From: Cruorifilaria tuberocauda
Taxonomy: Eukaryota > Nematoda > Chromadorea > Rhabditida > Onchocercidae
Assembly: GCA_013365365.1 (NCBI GenBank)
Contig: JABVXU010000168.1
Location: 44,295-108,294, forward strand
Direction: 5' to 3'
Length of the DNA stretch: 64,000 nucleotides
Position 1 is the stretch's first letter. Each line of letters opens with the position of its first letter. The translations under genes and the position numbers were made by a program. Positions 57,801 to 64,000 of the stretch are shown one piece after another. The notes beneath the pieces were generated by a model. The model searched no databases, was not told the origin of the DNA, and was given only the letters and a program-made list of their open reading frames with translations.

Positions 57801-59017
57801 ATCGACACTTGTTTACAAGGAAAATTTCGCGGCGCCAAAATTAAATTTGTCGGAGTCTATTATTGACATACAATTATGAAACTGTATCAAAAAACTATTA
57901 GTGCTTTTAAAAATTGAAATAATCGTTTATTGAAAATTATGGAAATTAGTATAGTCAAAGACAAGCTTTTATTACTATTTGTTATGCATGATAATTAATT
58001 AGTTCTACTTTAACTATTGCTGTTTTTCAGGAGACAAAAATAATCCATTTATTCTTTTAACTCTTTGGTATAGAAAATGTTCTTTAAATAATTCTTAAAA
58101 ATTTCTTATGTACTTGCTTAACTCATTCAACAAATATTATCCAAGCAATTAAAAGATTTTGAAAACAAAAAAGTGAATACAGTAATAATGAAATAAAAAA
58201 AGAAAAGTAGTTCTTTTTTCTTGTCAAAACTTTAATATATTTGGACGGTCTTACTAGATTTCTCAACTTTTCACGAAAGTTACAGTTATGTTGTAATTTT
58301 CACTTGCTTTAATTATTAGGATTAAATTGCGATGAATTTGCCTAAGGACAGAAAACTAGAATGATTGAGTAAAGTAACACAATTAAGGATTGTAGTAATG
58401 AATTAATGACAACTATATGATTATACTTCATATGAAAAGATAATAATCTATTGGATTGATTGCGACTACTCTTGTTTTCCAGAAATATTGCTTGTATAAT
58501 CTTAATTTATATTATAATTCTCGAAACTCATTAAGTAAATACCGGTATCTACGGAATAAATGATTGAAATTATCCCAGTGGGACTACAAAGAAGTTAATA
58601 AGATTAGGAAATGGAAAAAATAAATTCATTTCCACGATTTGCTCGATGACTATGAAAAATCATTAGGAGTTTCAAGCATATTCCACTGGTAATTAGAATT
58701 AAAATAGAGCTTTGGAAATAGTAATTTTTACTAAATGAGTAATAAATGAAATTCGATTTGCATACGTAAATTTTAGATACGTATTTTTTTGCTTCAAAAT
58801 TTAAAAAAGTTGTCATAATATTATTGGCATGATATCAATAACTAATTTAAGCAACGAGTGATAAGTTTAAACAAAATTTTTGCGATTAAACTCTTGTAAT
58901 GAATATGTTAAAATTTATGTAATATGTTGATTACACAGTCAGTTTATTACTCTTTTGTTGATAAAATAAATAACTTCGATGACATTTGTAAACTCGTTGT
59001 TTCAGAGTAATTAGAAG
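54801..59017. other. Gene-poor region, about 4.2 kb
   Basis: No exon chain could be built on either strand. Open frames at 54990-55328, 56333-56593 and 56625-56816 lack splice sites or motifs. It should contain the promoter of the neuropeptide gene at its right end. Confidence 0.5.
59004..59005 (+). promoter_or_regulatory. Probable trans-splice acceptor of the FAFA gene
   Basis: The sequence CGTTGTTTCAG ends at 59005, 12 bases before the ATG. No upstream coding exon fits, so this is more likely a spliced-leader site than a cis-acceptor. Confidence 0.55.
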
Positions 59018-60159
59018 ATGGCTTGTGGCTTCAAAGTACTTGTCGTATTCATGTCATTACTTTTTGCTATCATTTCATGTCAAGAGGTATTCTTAAATTT
59101 TAACATTGATTAATGATCGCCCGCTGTATCAATATCGTTAATTTTAATAGAATTTAACATCTAAGCAATCATTTATCAAAAAAAATAGCGTAATTGTTTA
59201 AAGTTCTATAAAAGGCAAATATTAGATATCTAAATATTATTTTCCAGTTTATTCAGTCTGAAAAATATTTAAGAACTACTACAATATTTCAGAAAATAGT
59301 TTCCGTATTATTTGTTTTCCGAAGCATTACAGTGATTTCTGAGTATTTCAAATTAATGTTGATACAGTAGAAAATGATATGCTTGTTTTTTCTTGATACT
59401 TGATAGCTTGCGAATTTGTTGACTTTTCCAACTTTTTTCTTTTTCAAAATCTTTTGCCAGATAACAGATGAGGCGTTAGATAAACATGATTCATTTGAAA
59501 AACGAGCTAAATTTGCATTTGCAAAGCGATATCCTTCGAGATTTGCGTTTGCTAGACAATATGATGATGAGGTAAGCTTTACACAGTTGCTTTTATTTAA
59601 TTTATTTAATGATTGTTTATCCGCTTTCTAATTATCTTTGCATTATTCTCTCCTAATTACTTTCTAAAAAGTATTTTAATTTTAGAACTAAAGGGGTTTT
59701 TCATAAGTTAATAAAAAACTAATAAAAGTTAATAAAAAATAAAAAAGTTATTAAAATAAAAAATTTTAATTTTGCCAATAAGAAGCATGCGATATATCAT
59801 AATTTGTTAAACCATCGATTGAATGTTGTAAAAATTACCTTGATATAATATCAAGTCTTGTAAAAATTTAGAACAAGACTTAGCAGTAGTTTTTCTTCTG
59901 CACAACTTTCTCGAACTTGCCTCAAATGAAAGATGTTAATATTCAATTCAGACTGATCAACGCCAAAATGTCATTTGAAAATACATCAGCATAAATTTCG
60001 ACCCAGGTAGCGAATTCCATAATCATATTAATTGAACTTTTACAGGATATGAACAACATGAATAATTACGGCAAAAGAGAAATGCATTTTGGATTTCCTG
60101 TGCATTCCGTACGTAATTTTGCATTCGCAAAACGTCTTCCTAATTTATCATTCGCTTGA
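59018..60159 (+). CDS. FAFA-type neuropeptide precursor (NLP-18/NLP-20-like)
   Basis: Exons 59018-59086, 59461-59571 and 60046-60159 join in frame and give 97 aa. The first exon is a signal peptide (about 1-21, FMSLLFAIISC). Dibasic or monobasic sites release AKFAFA (39-44, flanked by KR on both sides), YPSRFAFA (47-54, before a single Arg), a YGKR site at 68-71 that could give an amidated peptide, EMHFGFPVHSVRNFAFA (72-88, before KR) and the C-terminal LPNLSFA. C. elegans nlp-18 and nlp-20 are known to encode peptides ending in FAFA or FA, such as SPYRAFAFA. The product should be a secreted neuropeptide precursor. The FAFA peptides have no C-terminal Gly, so they would not be amidated. Confidence 0.88.
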
Positions 60160-61428
60160 AAATTCAGTTCTAAATTACCGTTGATTGTATCACTTTGTGT
60201 TAGTGATGGTGATCAATGTGTATTTATTGTTCTCACAAAATGATAAGTTGATAAAGTTCTATTCAAGTCTCTCTTTATTCTTCATTTTTATCTATAACGT
60301 TTCCGACATTATGAAAACCCTTTTTTTCTTACAAAAAATTCATCAGATTTGCTAAAAGTCGATCATTTTCAATTTCAGATGAAATGAATAGAAACGGTGA
60401 AATAGGCTTTTTATGTTGTTAAAATATTTCCATCTAATTATTTCAAAAAAAAAATTAAAAATTCTTGAGGTATGTTGAGTTTTATTAAAAAAACTAAAAA
60501 ACTATAAAGGATCTATTCACCTACTATGAAGGCAAAAAGCAGGATGAATTTGTAAGTGAATTCGCCATTCGAAGTGAAGAAAAGGCCAATTCATTTTTCT
60601 AATAACCACACGCCAGCATTTTGTATCCACTTAAATAAACTACTTATTGGAAATAAATCATAGCTGAACGAAATTAGCTTTTGATAGACTGATAAATGTA
60701 CAGAATGACTAACAGGAAAAAGATAAATGATATCATAGTGACGTTATCGTTATCATCCTCATCACTACTATCATCGCTATCATTTATGCTAAAAAATTAT
60801 ATTGTAAAAAGAGCTGCAGTAAGGCATATCATTTAAATGATCTTTGTTGAGAAATGTCAGCACTATGTTTACTGGAAATCTAAATATCTCATAGTTATTC
60901 ACTCACCTTGTCAGGTTGGTAATGTTGGAACCATTCAGCCGAGATTTCATGCCATATCCCTTAGAAAGTAACCTAATTTTTTCCATCAATAAAATATTTA
61001 TGATAGCAAATAAATGTTACCAATTGGAGAGAGAGATAGAACGGAAGAGTGAGAATGTACGTGCATCATTAACAAAATTACGAAGATCGAAGATCATGAA
61101 GTTTTTTTAATAAGCAGTTCTATGGATTTCAAGAAACTGTTTCTGTTGTTCGTTAGCTTAATAAGATGGAACAAACAGCGGAAGGTAACTGAAGGGAATG
61201 CTACCTGGAAGACCGGTTTTATCACCATGGATCGAATTGCAGCAAAAAGTCCATTTTTGGTGTTCAAAGCTTCTGGTAAGCAATTTAGCTTTTCGTATGT
61301 TTCGTACAATGGTTTTCTTACTCAAAATGTACTTCTCATACCCTAAGGGCATCATATTTTAGGCAGATGAGTGAGAAAGTATGATAAGGTTATATTATTA
61401 ACTTTATAGGTATTAATTTATTACCGAT
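60160..61428. other. Intergenic region before the paired-domain gene
   Basis: It holds the neuropeptide 3' UTR and the upstream region of the Pax gene. Overlapping open frames on both strands at 61094-61355 lack splice support. A probable acceptor (ACTTTATAG ending 61409) lies 19 bases before the next ATG. Confidence 0.55.
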
Positions 61429-63283
61429 ATGCATTCAATGCTTATCACTAGTGATAATTCGTCAACAGCATCAACAACATTAATAAATTCACAAACAATA
61501 TGTGATGCGACTACTACAACTAATTTCAGCACACAATGTGATTTTGAATTTAGTCGGAAATTTGAAGAATGGCTTAAGGTTTGTCCTTTCATCATTTATA
61601 GATAAACATATATTCAATCTTTTCCATCATTCTTTGATACAAATTATGCTGTCAGAGAAATGTATATGTGACATTGAAAATGACTGGTACTGGTTCTTTT
61701 AGACCATAGAAGAAAGTGAACATATCAGTAGTGATCAAACACTATGGAAATGGTGTGATCAGAGTGCTGACTTTGGCTTTTTACCTGGTTTCAACGATGA
61801 CAATGAGCGTCGATTAACAAGCTTAATTTTTAGCTTTCATTGCTACTAAATTGAATGATACTTCTTCTAAAAGCAAATTCACAGTCCTTTTCTCTAAATT
61901 ATAGCTATATGAAAGATTTTCCTGAGATTGGAAAAAGTTAACAAAACCGCATTCTTAGAGAAAATTTAATTTCATTTTGAAAAGTTTGAAATTTGTAAAA
62001 CTTAGGACAGCTTGTTGAAATTTACAAACTCAGAATAGCAGGAATATTTAGCACGAACGGGTACGAATCAACTTGGTGGTATTTATGCTAGTGGACGTCC
62101 ATTACCAATACATCTTAGGGAACGCATCGTCCAAATGGCTGCTTCGGGAACCAAGCCTTGTCAGATATCTCGTCAATTACGAATATCACATGGTTGCGTT
62201 TCGAAAATTCTATCCAGGTCAATTTCGTTAATTTATACTTAGTTTCAATTCAACACATCTCATTTCGATAAATTTCTTTTAATATAATTTCCAAAAGATG
62301 CATTTTTTCTTGCTTTGGGTAAATTATTTTTTGATTTCATAAATTCCAAGCTGGTCGTTTTTTACAGGTATCGAGATACGGGTTCAATTCGACCTGGCAA
62401 AATTGGTGGATCAAAACCCAAAAAATCGCTCCCTCAGGTATCATTCATTATTTTAAAAATTCTAACTTAAATCAATGAGAAAATTTATATTTATCTTAAT
62501 TAATAATTAACGATAAGTTCTTATAATATCAGATCAATTCAAAAGACTATAACTGTATTACTTTTCATTTAATCTAAACCCCACGAGACATAACCTACTA
62601 GCTACTGTAAATCTCATCTTTCTGAATCTCGCTTCATTTGTATTTGTGATAGATGTAACTGATGGATTGAAATTTGAGAAATTTCGTGTTAGAAAGTAAT
62701 CAAATCAAAAAAGGTGGTGACAGCGATTGCGATTTACAAGCACTGTCAGCCATCGATGTATTCATGGGAAATTCGCAGTCGACTGATCAGCGATGGTGTA
62801 TGCAGCGCATTTAATGTTCCAAGCATTTCTTCAATCAGCAGGCAAGCAAATATTTAATTTAACTAAACGAACTATTTAGGTGAACGGACGATTTGAATAG
62901 TTTCAAATGAAATTTGGAAATTTTGGATTAAATAATACTTCATTCTTAGTTAAATCCAAAATCTACGATTCAAAATTTTTTGAAACCCCAAAAAAAATTG
63001 GGAAAAATAATGAGTATTCTGAATGCAGCTATCCAAACTTCACATTTTCAGGATAATCAGGACAAAACTTGGCATCAAGAAGAAAATAGATTCAATGAAT
63101 AATGGTGCATCAGCAGTAACGGGGACGAATACTCAATATCGAACACCAACATCAGATATAAGAATGTTTGCAAGGCAGGACCAAAAAGATAAGCAGATAG
63201 ATATGTGTGAAAGTGTTGGATGTTCTATGTCGAATAATAATAGTAATCTATCACTTATAGATTTTATTCCAAATCCTTGTTAA
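61429..63283 (+). CDS. Paired-domain (Pax) transcription factor without homeodomain
   Basis: Exons 61429-61578, 61703-61808, 62052-62217, 62368-62437, 62714-62841 and 63052-63283 keep frame and give 283 aa. The first 86 residues are Ser/Thr/Asn-rich then acidic. The paired domain (about 88-212) includes [61 protein letters not shown] and [16 protein letters not shown], so both the PAI and RED subdomains are present. GSIRPG, SKPK and the SWEIR context resemble Pax3/7 more than Pax6 as I remember them. No octapeptide or homeodomain follows; the protein ends 70 residues later. Intron 5 has a GC donor (AG/GCAAGC at 62842). Exon 2 to exon 3 was chosen by phase (donor 61809, acceptor ATATTTAG). A longer isoform continuing beyond the window is possible. 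Confidence 0.88.
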
Positions 63284-64000
63284 GTTCAATTCTGATCAAT
63301 TTAAATTACTAGAACAAAATTTGTGAGCAATGAATTTGTTCATTTATTCATTGAAATAGCTAAAGGCACTTCCAGATCGCGGAGAACCTGAAAACCGATC
63401 TGGATCTGTAATTATTCATATTTCAATACTGCGTGTTTTGAAGTTGTAAAACTTCTCATAGTATTTTCCTCTTATCATTTAACTATCACGCATTTTATTG
63501 AAGCAACAAAAACAAGAAATTCTGTTTCAACCGGTTTTTATAGAAAAAAGCGCTAACGCAGTTCTAATGGATTAGAAAGAGAAAAGCTGTTCAAAATTCA
63601 TCTAGAATTTACAAGTGTTAAACGAATTATTACCACTCTTCTGCATTATTTGTTATCATCAACGATAAGTCTAGTCAATTAAGGCATGCTGAGCTGAATT
63701 TTTTCTTCAGAGAAAAATTTTTTTTTCAGAAAGTCATAAATGATCTTAGTAATTCCCTATGATATTGATAGTCATACAACGTTTTTCATGTGGCAGTAAA
63801 GCTAACATTAGCGCTAGTATGAACTGTAACTAGGTAATTGAATTTCAGTACTTTGTTTATTCCTTCAATATTTGATAACGAATATATTGTCGGGGATTTC
63901 TATTCTTTCTTTAACCTCGACAATATTGAATTGTTCTTTCTTTCCTGTTATTGTCGTCGATCTTCTTTGACCGTGACAATCTTTCTTTCTATTCGTAAGC
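63284..64000. other. Downstream of the Pax stop, no gene found
   Basis: Mostly AT-rich, probably 3' UTR. The last 110 bases repeat the elements TTCTTTCTTTC and CGACAAT/ATTGTCG in alternating orientation and may be the edge of a repeat that continues outside the window. Confidence 0.5.

Overview
The window looks like a nematode genome, most likely a spirurid or filarial worm. It is AT-rich. Its genes are split into many small exons with TTTCAG-type acceptors, and several start codons lie a few bases after an AG acceptor, as expected for spliced-leader trans-splicing. The gene set is animal (SHP2-type phosphatase, Mnk kinase, paired-domain factor), and one gene encodes FAFA neuropeptides of a kind known from nematodes. 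The species call is inference. Gene models were built by hand from splice sites, reading phase and remembered family sequences; every accepted junction keeps frame unless stated.

Layout: (1) 46-2204 (+), 3' end of an mnk-1-like kinase. (2) About 6 kb with no gene found. (3) 8384-15428 (+), an FHA + AT-hook + PHD protein resembling TCF19. (4) 17401-21444 (+), RAD17/HPR-17 checkpoint clamp loader. (5) 24884-28299 (+), lipid-phosphatase-like membrane protein with an altered C2 motif. (6) 30179-33038 (-), small kringle membrane protein, divergent from (7) 33197-34190 (+), small two-hydrophobic-segment protein. (8) 35162-39916 (+), SHP2-type phosphatase (ptp-2). (9) 41994-44133 (-), unrecognised four-TM protein. 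(10) 47321-about 54140 (-), acylaminoacyl-peptidase. (11) 54204-about 54795 (-), exons of an unidentified gene. (12) 59018-60159 (+), FAFA neuropeptide precursor. (13) 61429-63283 (+), paired-domain protein without a homeodomain in this model.

The genes do not form one pathway. The main items for a second look are the kringle membrane protein with its divergent partner, the lipid phosphatase that keeps most catalytic residues but carries PSLH in place of PSGH, the FAFA precursor, the 11-base first coding exon of ptp-2, three GC-AG introns, and decayed coding-like fragments near 22.5 kb and 28.9 kb.
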